Assembly (NCBI GenBank): GCA_032059445.1
Contig: DAMCAP010000012.1
Location: forward strand, 20,014-84,013
Length of the DNA stretch: 64,000 nucleotides
DNA from: DAMCAP01 sp032059445
Lineage (GTDB): Bacteria > Bacillota > Clostridia > Oscillospirales > Ruminococcaceae
Reading direction: 5' to 3'
The position numbers were made by a program, and so were the translations under genes. Below, piece by piece: positions 6,460-15,383 of the stretch. The notes beneath the pieces are model-generated. The model was not told where the DNA came from and did no database searches. It saw nothing but the letters and a program-made list of their open reading frames with translations. Each line of letters opens with the position of its first letter. The stretch's first letter is position 1.

Positions 6460-9318
6460 ATGAAAAAGCTTACGCTAAAAATCAACGGTATGACCTGCGC
6501 CTCCTGCGCGGCGCATGCACAGAAAGCCTTAAACGCACTGGACGGTGTTACCGCCGGTGTCAACATCGCTACCAACAGCGCCGCAATAGAGTATGACCCT
6601 ACAAAGGCGACCGTAGCCGACATGAAGGCTGCAATCAAAGATGCTGGCTACGAAGTAGAGGCTGGGGAAAAAAAGAATACCACTCTTAAAATCAAGGGGA
6701 TGACCTGTGCCTCTTGTGCGGCCCACGCCGAAAAATCCCTCAATAAGCTGGAGGGCGTAGAAGCAGCTGTCAATATCGCCACCAACAGTGCTTCGGTTAC
6801 TTATGAGCCTGCACTGGTAACGGTTGCTGACCTTAAAGGAGCGATCAAAGATGCAGGCTATGAGGTGGAAGCGGAGATCAAAAAGAACGTTACCCTCAAA
6901 ATCAAGGGGATGACCTGCGCCTCCTGCGCTGCTCACGCCGAAAAAACCCTCAACAAGCTGGAGGGAGTAGAGGCAGCAGTCAATATTGCTACCAACAGCG
7001 CTGCAATTGCTTATGATCCTGGGCTGGTTACGGTCGCAGACCTCAAAGAAGCCGTAAAGGATGCCGGCTACGAGGTAGAGGGGATCGCTAATCAAAAGCA
7101 GCTTACCTATAAGATCGGTGGCATGACCTGCGCCTCTTGTTCTGCTCATGTGGAGAAAGCCTTAAATGCATTGGAGGGAGTAACCGCCAGTGTCAACATC
7201 GCCACCCACAAAGCAACAATTTCCTATGACCCCAGCAAGGTGACTACCGCTAACCTAAAGCAAGCGGTAGCCGACGCAGGCTATCGAGTAGAGGATGTGG
7301 AGAGCAGCAACCAAAACGACCGTATAAATAAGCAAAAGCACATCGATGCGCTCAAGCGCAAGCTGACCATCGCTATGATCTTTACCTTGCCCCTTTTTTA
7401 TATTGCGATGGCGCCAATGATCAAGTGGATCACCCTACCCTTCCCTGAGATTTTAAGCCATAAGGTAAACCCCGTGAACTACGCAGTGACACAGTTCTTC
7501 CTGACCCTGCCGGTGATCTGGGTGGGTAGAGAGTTTTATACCAAGGGATTTCGCAGCCTCTTTAAGCGCTCTCCCAATATGGATAGCCTAGTAGCGATCG
7601 GCACAGGCGCTGCTTTTATCTATAGCGTATATGGTACTTTGCAGGTACTTGGCGGCAAGCACGCTGCGGCACATCATCTCTACTACGAGAGCACCGCGGT
7701 GATCATCGCCCTGATCCTCTTGGGCAGATACCTTGAAACAGGTAGCCGAGGCAAAACAGGCGAAGCTATCGCCAAGCTACTAAGCCTTGCGCCCAAGACT
7801 GCCTTTGTAGTCCGCGACGGTATGGAGCAGGAGGTATCGGTGGATGATCTGGTGGTAGGCGACGTGATCTTGGTAAAGCCAGGTCAGAGCCTACCGGTAG
7901 ACGGTGTGGTGCTTAAGGGCAATACCACCATCGACGAAAGCATGCTGACAGGTGAGAGCATGCCTGTGGATAAAAAGCCGGGAGATAAAGTCTACGGTGC
8001 TACGATTAATAAAAACGGCTCTATCGAATACGAAGCACAGCGAGTGGGTGACGATACCACCCTCTCGCAGATCATCAAGCTGGTGGAGGATGCGGCAGGG
8101 TCTAAGGCGCCCATCGCCAAGCTGGCCGACACCATTTCGGGGTACTTTGTACCTGTAGTTATAGCGATCGGCTTGATCGCCATGGCAGGGTGGTTTCTCT
8201 ACTCTAAGGATATGGAGTTTGCACTCTCTATCTTTATTTCGGTGCTGGTGATCGCCTGCCCTTGTGCGCTGGGTCTTGCAACCCCTACCGCTATTATTGT
8301 GGGCACCGGTAAGGGTGCCGAGCTGGGCGTCCTCTTTAAAAACGCCACCGCCCTCGAAAACACCCATAAGCTTGATACAGTAGTATTTGACAAAACAGGT
8401 ACCATCACCTTAGGTAAGCCTCAGGTGACCGAGCTACTTCCAATAGGTATGCCTGCCAAGGAGCTGCTGGCTCTGGTGGCATCAGCTGAGAAGCTCTCGG
8501 AGCATCCGCTAGCAACTGCCATCGTGGAGTATGCCGCCCAGCAGGGTGTTTCGCTCCATGAAGCTTCGGACTTCGAAGCAGTGCTGGGCAAGGGTGTGCA
8601 GTGTAAGGTGGATGGCAGAGAGGTAAAGATTGGCAATGCCGCATTTATCGGCATTGCTGAGAATCCCGATGCAGCGCGCCTTGCAGGGCTTGGGCAGACT
8701 CCTATGTATATTGCAGTTGACGGCAGTTTTGCAGGGATCATCTCGGTTGCCGACGTTATTAAGGATACCAGCAAGACAGCCATCCAAAGGCTGCACAAAA
8801 TGGGGCTGACCACCGTCATGCTCACAGGTGACAACGAAACCACCGCCAAGGCCATCGCTAAGGAGGCAGGTATCGACCAAGTGGTTGCGGGTGTGCTGCC
8901 TACAGGTAAGGCAGAGACGATCGCGAAGCTACAGGCTGAAGGCAAAAAAGTAGCAATGGTAGGCGACGGCATTAATGATGCACCCGCCCTTGCTACCGCA
9001 GATATCGGCATAGCCGTAGGCTCGGGTACCGACGTCGCCATCGAATCAGCCGACATCATCCTAGTCAAAAATAGCCTGATCGATGTAGTGACCTCTATTG
9101 AATTGAGCCACGCCACCATGAAGAACATCAAGCAAAATCTCTTCTGGGCTTTTTGCTACAACACGCTGGGTCTACCCGTGGCAGCGGGCTTACTCTATGC
9201 CTTTGGCGGCCCACTCTTAGACCCTATGCTGGCAGCAGCGGCTATGAGCCTCTCCTCCGTATCGGTGGTAACCAATGCCTTGAGGCTTCGAGGCTTTACC
9301 CCCCACAAGGAGCGCTAA
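6460..9318 (+). CDS. copA: Cu(+)-translocating P1B-type ATPase with four metal-binding domains
   Basis: About 952 residues; exports Cu(+) across the cytoplasmic membrane. The N-terminal ~285 residues are four tandem HMA domains, each with a GMTCASC metal site. The ATPase core follows: transmembrane helices, LTGES in the actuator domain, ACPCAL in the ion path, DKTGT (phosphorylated Asp), SEHPLA in the nucleotide domain, LTGDN and GDGINDAPAL in the hinge. Bacterial CopA usually has one or two HMA domains, so this one is about 140 residues longer than usual. ATG 6460 has GGAG 6 nt upstream and is preferred over ATG 6448. It has its own promoter with a palindromic operator and a strong terminator. 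Confidence 0.93.
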   Translation: MKKLTLKINGMTCASCAAHAQKALNALDGVTAGVNIATNSAAIEYDPTKATVADMKAAIKDAGYEVEAGEKKNTTLKIKGMTCASCAAHAEKSLNKLEGVEAAVNIATNSASVTYEPALVTVADLKGAIKDAGYEVEAEIKKNVTLKIKGMTCASCAAHAEKTLNKLEGVEAAVNIATNSAAIAYDPGLVTVADLKEAVKDAGYEVEGIANQKQLTYKIGGMTCASCSAHVEKALNALEGVTASVNIATHKATISYDPSKVTTANLKQAVADAGYRVEDVESSNQNDRINKQKHIDALKRKLTIAMIFTLPLFYIAMAPMIKWITLPFPEILSHKVNPVNYAVTQFFLTLPVIWVGREFYTKGFRSLFKRSPNMDSLVAIGTGAAFIYSVYGTLQVLGGKHAAAHHLYYESTAVIIALILLGRYLETGSRGKTGEAIAKLLSLAPKTAFVVRDGMEQEVSVDDLVVGDVILVKPGQSLPVDGVVLKGNTTIDESMLTGESMPVDKKPGDKVYGATINKNGSIEYEAQRVGDDTTLSQIIKLVEDAAGSKAPIAKLADTISGYFVPVVIAIGLIAMAGWFLYSKDMEFALSIFISVLVIACPCALGLATPTAIIVGTGKGAELGVLFKNATALENTHKLDTVVFDKTGTITLGKPQVTELLPIGMPAKELLALVASAEKLSEHPLATAIVEYAAQQGVSLHEASDFEAVLGKGVQCKVDGREVKIGNAAFIGIAENPDAARLAGLGQTPMYIAVDGSFAGIISVADVIKDTSKTAIQRLHKMGLTTVMLTGDNETTAKAIAKEAGIDQVVAGVLPTGKAETIAKLQAEGKKVAMVGDGINDAPALATADIGIAVGSGTDVAIESADIILVKNSLIDVVTSIELSHATMKNIKQNLFWAFCYNTLGLPVAAGLLYAFGGPLLDPMLAAAAMSLSSVSVVTNALRLRGFTPHKER
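6466..7311 (+). repeat. Four tandem HMA-coding repeats in copA
   Basis: Four in-frame units of about 210 nt encode the HMA domains. Units 2 and 3 are almost identical in protein (for example CASCAAHAEK, KLEGVEAAVNIATNSA in both), which suggests a recent internal duplication or gene conversion. Confidence 0.85.
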
Positions 9319-9362
9319 CTGCTAAAGCCCTTTTATTGCGTACTTCGCATAAGCTTTCTAAT

Positions 9363-9408
9363 AACCGAAGCCGGCACTGTGTCATACACGGTGCCGGCTT
9401 CGGTTTTA
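9363..9408. terminator. Bidirectional terminator between copA and the OGG-like gene
   Basis: Perfect 15-bp stem (AACCGAAGCCGGCAC and its complement), extended by 4 weaker pairs, with TTTT on the plus side and AA-rich sequence on the other. It serves two convergent genes. Confidence 0.85.
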
Positions 9409-9413
9409 TGGTG

Positions 9414-10262
9414 CTATTTATCTTGATTTACAAAGGCAAAGGCCTCGGGGCAGACTCTGGCATAATGAAAGAGATACTGCTGCGCGATGCCCGCATAAGG
9501 CAACACATATGTGGGCAGCCCTTGGGGAAACATATGCTGATTGACCCTCTTGATCCATACATCTACGGGGTAGCTCTCAACACGGTAAAATCCAAAGAGC
9601 AAAGCGCAGTCCGCCACCTTTACCCCTACTCCGGTTATCTTCATCAGCGATTTGCGTGCATCTTCTAGGGGCAATTGGGCAACTTCTTCGAGGTTTACCG
9701 CTCCGCTGCTGATCTTTTGGGCAGCATCCAATATGTATCGGGCTCTAAAGCCCGCCTTAAGCTCTGAGAGGTCTTCCACCGAGTGGTGAGCGAGGCGCTC
9801 GGCGGTAGGGAAGCTGTAATACCCGCCTCCCATATCTTCGCCAAAGCAACGGCACAGGCGGTCGATGATCCCCTTGATGCGCTTAATGTTGTTATTTTGG
9901 CTGATGATAAAGCTGCACAGAGCCTCCCATTTGTCTTGCTTTAAGATACGCAGCCCAGGGGCAAACTTCACAGCCTTTTGGAGGATTTCGTGCTGGGCAA
10001 AGCAGGCTTTGAGGCTGCCGTAGTCGGTATCAAGGTCGAAGTATTCTGCCCAGAATGTTAGGTCGCTTTCGTTGGTATCGTGGAGGATCAGGGTGGATTC
10101 TTTAAGCGAAACCCTCAGGGGCTTATTGAGTGCCCCGCCCTGATAGCTGCCATCCTCTAGCTGCTCCCAGCGAAAGGCCTGCCCGCAATCGAGGGTCTGT
10201 GCTAGGTCGAGGTCGGTAACGTTTTGGATGAGTATATCGTTATTTTGTATGGTATAATTCAT
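9414..10262 (-). CDS. 8-oxoguanine DNA glycosylase/AP lyase (OGG1-like)
   Basis: 282 residues. An N-terminal OGG-type fold begins DLDLAQTLDCGQAFRWEQ; the glycosylase core has SQNNNIKRIKGI and a helix-hairpin-helix ITGVGVKVADC containing the expected catalytic Lys, followed 18-20 residues later by the catalytic Asp in YPVDVWIKR. Family members excise oxidised guanine and nick the strand by beta-elimination. Bacterial OGG1-type enzymes are usual in Clostridia. It is convergent with copA and shares a terminator; no operon partners. Confidence 0.88.
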   Translation of the reverse strand: MNYTIQNNDILIQNVTDLDLAQTLDCGQAFRWEQLEDGSYQGGALNKPLRVSLKESTLILHDTNESDLTFWAEYFDLDTDYGSLKACFAQHEILQKAVKFAPGLRILKQDKWEALCSFIISQNNNIKRIKGIIDRLCRCFGEDMGGGYYSFPTAERLAHHSVEDLSELKAGFRARYILDAAQKISSGAVNLEEVAQLPLEDARKSLMKITGVGVKVADCALLFGFYRVESYPVDVWIKRVNQHMFPQGLPTYVLPYAGIAQQYLFHYARVCPEAFAFVNQDK

Positions 10263-10660
10263 GGTTCTCCTTTATAGGGCTACCTTGGCGGTGTTTTTAT
10301 TAAGCATACAACCCTATGGTAGAGTTGCAGGGCTCACCCTAGATTCATGCATAATTGTGATTATATCATAAAACCGATGAGAATAAAAGCGTCGTTTCGC
10401 TCCAATTTCCGCCATGCAAGGGGCTTAAACTCTCTGTAGCAAAATTCTCAAAGGTATAATTTTTAACATCATCCATCAAAAAGTAGGTATTTCGCGAGCC
10501 TAGCAAAATCTAGGGTTTTCAACAGTTTCAACATAGTTTTCAACAGTATTAAAAAAGTTTTCCCCAAGGATGGTCCGATCTACATATTGTAGAATGGATA
10601 TTGCCAGATGTATAATTCTGTATATTTGGATAACAATATTATCAAGAAGGAGGCGATGAA
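10263..10660. other. Intergenic region upstream of a small membrane protein
   Basis: About 400 bp, no ORF with a ribosome site. It holds short degenerate repeats of the type TTTTCAACAGT around 10510-10550 and a promoter at 10587-10616. Confidence 0.5.
10587..10616 (+). promoter_or_regulatory. Promoter of the 88-residue membrane protein
   Basis: TTGTAG, 18-bp spacer, TATAAT, 45 bp before the ATG. Confidence 0.55.
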
Positions 10661-10927
10661 ATGATCAGAGGTGTCAGCAGAGAGATCATAGAAGTGGCGG
10701 ATATAGGGAACACATACTTTGAAAGGGCCGTACTGTATGTACGCCCCGGCTTAACAGAGCAGGAAAGTGGTACATTGGCTGCTGAGGGTGCAAGGTATGT
10801 CCAGAGCCTTACCAAAAACACAAAACCAAATCTACGCAAGAGCTTTCGGCTTAGGCAGGCCATCTGGATGGCGGTATCGGCGGCGGTAGGTGCGCTGCTG
10901 ACCTATGGAGCAATGCTAGTCTTATAA
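10661..10927 (+). CDS. Small single-pass membrane protein, unknown function
   Basis: 88 residues, preceded by a strong AAGGAGG. The first ~65 residues are hydrophilic (SREIIEVADIGNTYFERA, then a basic RKSFRLRQA), and the last ~22 form one hydrophobic helix (AVSAAVGALLTYGAMLVL), so it is probably tail-anchored with the N-terminus in the cytoplasm. No domain recognised. Own promoter and a strong terminator make it a monocistronic real gene. Confidence 0.7.
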   Translation: MIRGVSREIIEVADIGNTYFERAVLYVRPGLTEQESGTLAAEGARYVQSLTKNTKPNLRKSFRLRQAIWMAVSAAVGALLTYGAMLVL

Positions 10928-10994
10928 AGAGGTAGAATTATGCGGAATAGTACGGAAATTTATCACAAACCGCTATGATAGATTCATTAAATAT

Positions 10995-11036
10995 GGTATA
11001 ATAACCGTAAAACGGTTATTATACCGATCGTTTTTT
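10995..11036 (+). terminator. Rho-independent terminator
   Basis: Perfect 14-bp stem GGTATAATAACCGT with loop AAA, followed within 5 nt by TTTTTT. Confidence 0.8.
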
Positions 11037-11381
11037 AAGGGAGTCCCCCTGTTAGCCCCCAGTAAGCTTTGCGGATTACACGGGGCAGCTACAGCAGTTG
11101 GTGACAGCCGCCACAAGGGCTTGCCCTTAGAGGGAGCCTTCGGCGCAGTTATCCATGCCTGTGTGCATAAGCACCGCCAATAGGCATAAGGGAAGCTCCC
11201 ACAGTACTTATACCATGAAGCTGATTTCTTCGATGTTTTTACCTTTGAAAATAATCAAAAGTAAGCCACTTATGGGCAATGAGGCTTAGTCCACTTGCCT
11301 ATACCATAATCAAGCCATGGACATCCCCCTGCTAGTAAGAGCAGGCACCAATATATAGCCGTTGAGGCAGAATGAGGAAAT
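11037..11381. other. Non-coding stretch before the RlmB-like gene
   Basis: About 345 bp without a credible gene. It contains the short inverted repeat AAGGGC-tt-GCCCTT (11117-11130) and other short dyads. A similar AAGGGC-aa-GCCCTT dyad occurs in the 51.4-52.2 kb stretch. Could be a 5' leader, a repeat element or gene debris; I cannot decide. Confidence 0.4.
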
Positions 11382-12641
11382 ATGGAAAGACAAAACAAAG
11401 GCAAAACATATAACGGCAAGCAGGGTGGATTTTCTAAAGAAAAATCCTTCGGCGACAGAGGCGCAAAGCCCTATCAAGATAGCTCACGTGGCAAGAGTGA
11501 GTATAAAGCTAAGCCCTATCAAGACAGCACACGTGGCAAGAGTGAATATCAAGCTAAGCCTTATCAAGACAGCCCACGGGGCAAGAGCGAATATCAAGCT
11601 AAGCCCTATCAAGACAGCACACGTGGCAAGAGTGAATATAAGGCGAAGCCTTATCAAGATAACTCACGAGGCAAAGGTGAGTATAAAGCTAAGCCCTATC
11701 AAGATGGCCCACGTGGTAAGAGTGAGTTTACCCCAAAGCCTTATCAGGATAATCCACGGGGTAAGAGCGAGTTTAGAGCTAAGCCTTATCATGAAAGCAG
11801 GGGAGAGGCAAGACCCTACTCTGCCAAGGAGCCCTCTGAGCGTAGCTACAATGCAAAGCCTCAGAGAGAATATGCAGGCAACCAGCAGGAAGTCGAGCAG
11901 CGCGATGATATCGTAGCTGGCAGAAACCCTGTGATCGAGCTGCTGAAAAACGAAACACCAGTTGACTGCGTCTACCTGCAAAAGACCGAGTCTAAGAGCG
12001 GGGCAATCTTAAAGATCATGTCGATGGCTCGCGACAAGGGCTTGGTAATCAAAGAGGTAACCAAGGAGAAGCTAGACAGCATGGCTCCTGGTATCAATCA
12101 TCAGGGTGCGGTTGCAGTAGTGGCGGCTTATGAGTTTGCTACTGTTGAGGAGATCATTGCCCGCGCAGGGGATGAAAAGCTCTTTGTGGTGATTGCCGAT
12201 GAAATCGAAGATCCCCATAACCTTGGTGCAATTATCCGTACCGCTGATGCTGCCGGAGCCCATGGCGTGATCATCCCCAAGCGTCGGGGTGCAGGGCTGA
12301 CCAGTGCAGTTATGCGGGCCTCTGCGGGCGCTGCTTCTCATGTAGCGGTGGCAAAGGTACCAAATCTCGTGCAGGTAATCGATCAGCTTAAGGAAATGGG
12401 CGTATGGATCTATGCCGCTGATATGGACGGTACCTCTTGGTGTACAGTAGACTACAACGGTGCTGTAGCACTGGTGGTCGGCTCCGAGGGTAAAGGGGTA
12501 TCAAGATTGGTTAAAGAGCACTGTGATGTGGTGGTATCGCTGCCAATGCAGGGTAAGATCAACTCTCTTAATGCCTCGGTGGCTGCGGGAATTATCCTCT
12601 ATGAAGTTGCCCGTCAGCGCCAGGGTCTCGTTCGTAAATAA
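11382..12641 (+). CDS. rlmB: RlmB-type 23S rRNA 2'-O-methyltransferase with N-terminal repeat tail
   Basis: 419 residues. Residues ~155-419 are a complete SpoU/TrmH enzyme: a substrate-binding domain starting DDIVAGRNPVIELLK, then NLGAIIRTA, GSEGKGV and LPMQGKINSLNASVA, the three motifs that build the SAM-binding trefoil knot. The RlmB subfamily methylates G2251 of 23S rRNA. The first ~150 residues are unusual: a basic, Gly/Ser/Gln-rich tail with seven copies of KPYQDxxRGKSEYxA and a degenerate eighth. The ordinary family length is about 250-260. No clear Shine-Dalgarno precedes ATG 11382. The tail may add RNA binding (inference). Confidence 0.88.
   Translation: MERQNKGKTYNGKQGGFSKEKSFGDRGAKPYQDSSRGKSEYKAKPYQDSTRGKSEYQAKPYQDSPRGKSEYQAKPYQDSTRGKSEYKAKPYQDNSRGKGEYKAKPYQDGPRGKSEFTPKPYQDNPRGKSEFRAKPYHESRGEARPYSAKEPSERSYNAKPQREYAGNQQEVEQRDDIVAGRNPVIELLKNETPVDCVYLQKTESKSGAILKIMSMARDKGLVIKEVTKEKLDSMAPGINHQGAVAVVAAYEFATVEEIIARAGDEKLFVVIADEIEDPHNLGAIIRTADAAGAHGVIIPKRRGAGLTSAVMRASAGAASHVAVAKVPNLVQVIDQLKEMGVWIYAADMDGTSWCTVDYNGAVALVVGSEGKGVSRLVKEHCDVVVSLPMQGKINSLNASVAAGIILYEVARQRQGLVRK
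11466..11780 (+). repeat. Seven 45-bp tandem repeats in the rlmB tail
   Basis: Seven in-frame units of 45 bp encode KPYQDxxRGKSEYxA. Variation is mostly at the two x positions after Asp and at the 14th residue. A second frame stays open over the same region because of the periodicity; it has no independent support. Confidence 0.9.
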
Positions 12642-12793
12642 TACCGTTGATATCGTTGCCGTTGCGCTAAGGCGCAAGCGGATGTATAGCAGAATCTCTT
12701 GAGATGGCGGGCATTTGCCGTGCCATACATACAGACAACCTGTATTTGCATTTGAGATTTGTATAGACACGATTTTGCACAAGGAGGGATAAC

Positions 12794-15205
12794 GTGGGGG
12801 ACAGCTACAATGTAGATGATATACTAAGCGAAGTTCGCCGCAAAAAAAACCAGCGGACAGGGGCGGAGTTTACCGCCACTCAGCCTATCGCCAAGCCCAC
12901 AAGCGGGCCGGGCAAGCCTTATGTTTTATCGGATGATTCTGAAGATAGCCACGGCGACGATTTTGTTACGCAGGCGATCCCTAGCTTTAAGCAGGCTGCC
13001 GCTGCGCCTGAGCAGCCCAAAAGCGATCAGGTTACCAAGATCAATATCAGCAGTAAAAAGAGCACGAAGATTCCGTTCCCTGTAGAGCCCACTGCTGAGA
13101 AGCCGCCTCTTGCAGCCGACCCTGAGCTGGGGCAAAGGCGCAAGGAGCGCGTCAGCCAGTTTATGGGGGATATCAGTCAGGTCAGGGAGCGCTTTCACAG
13201 TGAGGAGCTTCCACTTGATCGTATTCATCAACTTGATGAAGAAGAGGACAATCCCCTGCGGAAGTTCTTTGGCGGCATGCACAAAGATACCCGCAGGATG
13301 GTAGCAGAGGATGAGCCCGACGAGGACTACATGCGCTTTGATCCGGAAGAAGACGATGAGGCTGAGGAGCCCGCTATGGGCTTGCTGGGCAAGCTGCGCA
13401 CCAAGGTAAAGAAGCCTGAGCGTATCGCCCAAAAACAGCTTGAGGCTTCTATCTATGATGAGATGGCAGAGGAGCCCGATGAGGAGGAGTATAACTCCCC
13501 GAAGGATGCGCAGCGCGTCAGAGAAGAAATCTGGTCAATGCGCAACAAGATCCTAGTGCGAGTCGTGGTGACCACTCTCTGCTTTTTGGTGCTGTTTTAT
13601 CTCGCGGTATCCAACTTTACCTCTTTGCTGCCTTTGCCTTCGCTGATCTTCCCCGAAACAAAGATGGCAAACTTCATTATGGCCAACCTTGCCCTGCTTT
13701 TGATCAGCATCCTATCCTCGGCAACAGTCATCGGCAACGGCTTGATCGCTCTCTTTACCTTGCAGGCCGATCAAGACACCCCTACAGCGCTGGCTGCCAT
13801 CATTACCTTTGCCCATGGCATCGCGCTGGCGGTCAACCCCAATTATATTACCTTTGGGCAGGGGCATTTTTATTTCGTGGCAGCTGCGCTGATCTTAATG
13901 TTTAATGCCATCGGCAGCTATTTGATGATTATGCGTATCTGGGGCAACTTCAAAATTGCCTCTGGGACTGAGCAAAAAAGAGGCATATATGTGGCTGATG
14001 AGCCAGATATCGCCCAAGAAATCACCGCAGGGCAGGATCTCGAGCAGCCGGTGGTAGCCTATACCGCTCCCGTTAGCTTCCCTCAAGGATTTTTGCGGAT
14101 ATCTTATGACTGCAGTGATGGCATCAATAAAATCACTACACCGCTTTTTCTGGGCTTTGCTTTGGTGATTGCAGGCATCAGCTTCTTTGTGTTTGAAGCC
14201 TCAGCCATGAATGCGCTGACCTATTTCACCGCTATGACGCTGATCTCTTGCCCCCTCACTTCAGCTTTGATGGTCAATCTGCCACTGATGCGGGCTGCCA
14301 AGCGGCTCAATCCTCTAGGATCTTATATCACTGGAGATGAATCAATCAACGAAATTGAGCCTGCCAATGCCCTTGTGGTAGAGAGCTCTGACCTATATCC
14401 CGGTAGGTATGGTGTGCTTTACGGTATCAAGCCTCTGGATAATACCCTGATTGACCAATCGATTACCGATATGGCCAGCGTGATGTGCCATATTAATGGC
14501 TCTCTAAAGCTTGCTTTAATGAATGTAATCAGCAATGATCAGTCGATGCTCAAGGTAGTAGAGCAGGTCAGCTATGTAGAGGGCAAAGGCATGGTTGTCA
14601 ATATCGAGGGCCGCACAGTGCTGATCGGTAATCGGGAGCTGCTGCTGCACTATGGTATTGATGCCCCCTCGAGAGATTATGAGTTTAAGCTCACCAAGGG
14701 GCTGCGTAGTGCCCTGTATATCACCAACAACGACCAACCGGCGGCGATCTTTATCGTGGGCTACAACCCCGACCCTGCTTTGATCAAGACTCTAAAAACT
14801 CTCAACAAGCGGGGGATTGCCCTTTGCGTAAGAAGCTACGACCCCAATGTGACCGTAGAAAAAATCGCAGAGGACTATCGCTACAAGGCTGCTTATATCA
14901 ACATCATCAGCAGTCAGGCACTGGTACCACTGGGCAAATTGACTGCAAAGCGCTCTAAATCAAAGGCATATGCGATGATCGGGGAAGATTCCCAGAGTCT
15001 ATTTAGCACCTTTGCCATGATTTACGGCTTAAAGCGCTCAATTACCTTTGGTTTGGTGCTACAGCTGGTAGGGTTGGTGCTGGGCTATGCTGCCATTGCA
15101 TTCTTGTCCTTCACAGGCTCCATTACCAACATGAGCTTTGTGCACCTGGTGCTTTACCAGCTGCTCTGGGCATTGATGGTGGGCGGAGTGCTTTTTGTAG
15201 GCTAG
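12794..15205 (+). CDS. Membrane protein related to P1B-ATPases but lacking catalytic motifs
   Basis: 803 residues, GTG start with AAGGAGGG upstream. Residues 1-~245 are hydrophilic and acidic, beginning with a YNVDDILSEVRRKK motif. Several transmembrane helices follow (about 255-375 and 445-500). The stretch LISCPLTSALMVNLPL then MRAAKRL (about 483-505) aligns by eye with the CPC helix of metal ATPases; where DKTGT should follow there is ESSDLYPG (about 530), where LTGDN is expected there is VRSYDPN (about 677), and GDGxNDAP is replaced by IGEDSQSL (about 728). A GNREL-type segment and two C-terminal helices also match the fold. It should not hydrolyse ATP by the P-type cycle. Function unknown. 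Confidence 0.72.
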   Translation: MGDSYNVDDILSEVRRKKNQRTGAEFTATQPIAKPTSGPGKPYVLSDDSEDSHGDDFVTQAIPSFKQAAAAPEQPKSDQVTKINISSKKSTKIPFPVEPTAEKPPLAADPELGQRRKERVSQFMGDISQVRERFHSEELPLDRIHQLDEEEDNPLRKFFGGMHKDTRRMVAEDEPDEDYMRFDPEEDDEAEEPAMGLLGKLRTKVKKPERIAQKQLEASIYDEMAEEPDEEEYNSPKDAQRVREEIWSMRNKILVRVVVTTLCFLVLFYLAVSNFTSLLPLPSLIFPETKMANFIMANLALLLISILSSATVIGNGLIALFTLQADQDTPTALAAIITFAHGIALAVNPNYITFGQGHFYFVAAALILMFNAIGSYLMIMRIWGNFKIASGTEQKRGIYVADEPDIAQEITAGQDLEQPVVAYTAPVSFPQGFLRISYDCSDGINKITTPLFLGFALVIAGISFFVFEASAMNALTYFTAMTLISCPLTSALMVNLPLMRAAKRLNPLGSYITGDESINEIEPANALVVESSDLYPGRYGVLYGIKPLDNTLIDQSITDMASVMCHINGSLKLALMNVISNDQSMLKVVEQVSYVEGKGMVVNIEGRTVLIGNRELLLHYGIDAPSRDYEFKLTKGLRSALYITNNDQPAAIFIVGYNPDPALIKTLKTLNKRGIALCVRSYDPNVTVEKIAEDYRYKAAYINIISSQALVPLGKLTAKRSKSKAYAMIGEDSQSLFSTFAMIYGLKRSITFGLVLQLVGLVLGYAAIAFLSFTGSITNMSFVHLVLYQLLWALMVGGVLFVG

Positions 15206-15223
15206 ATTGCGTAATTCGATCAC

Positions 15224-15271
15224 AAACCCCACCTCCTTACAGGCTACTGCCGGTAATGGGGTGGGGTTTAC
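15224..15271 (+). terminator. Terminator after the P-ATPase-like gene
   Basis: AAACCCCAC paired with GTGGGGTTT across a ~28-nt loop, followed by TTTA. Confidence 0.7.
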
Positions 15272-15383
15272 ATTTAGGAAATACGTACTTGGAGAATCTT
15301 GACAACATAGGTGATCAAGGATATGTTTATCAATAATGATAGGGAATTGTTTCGAATCGAAAGAATAGCAGGGGGTAGTAATC

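Noticed and set aside
6529..7149. 206-codon minus-strand ORF opposite the copA HMA repeats
   Set aside because: Antisense by-product of the repeats; no ribosome site and no recognisable protein.
11362..11916. 184-codon open frame overlapping the rlmB tail in another frame
   Set aside because: The 45-bp periodicity keeps other frames open; the rlmB frame continues into a clear enzyme.
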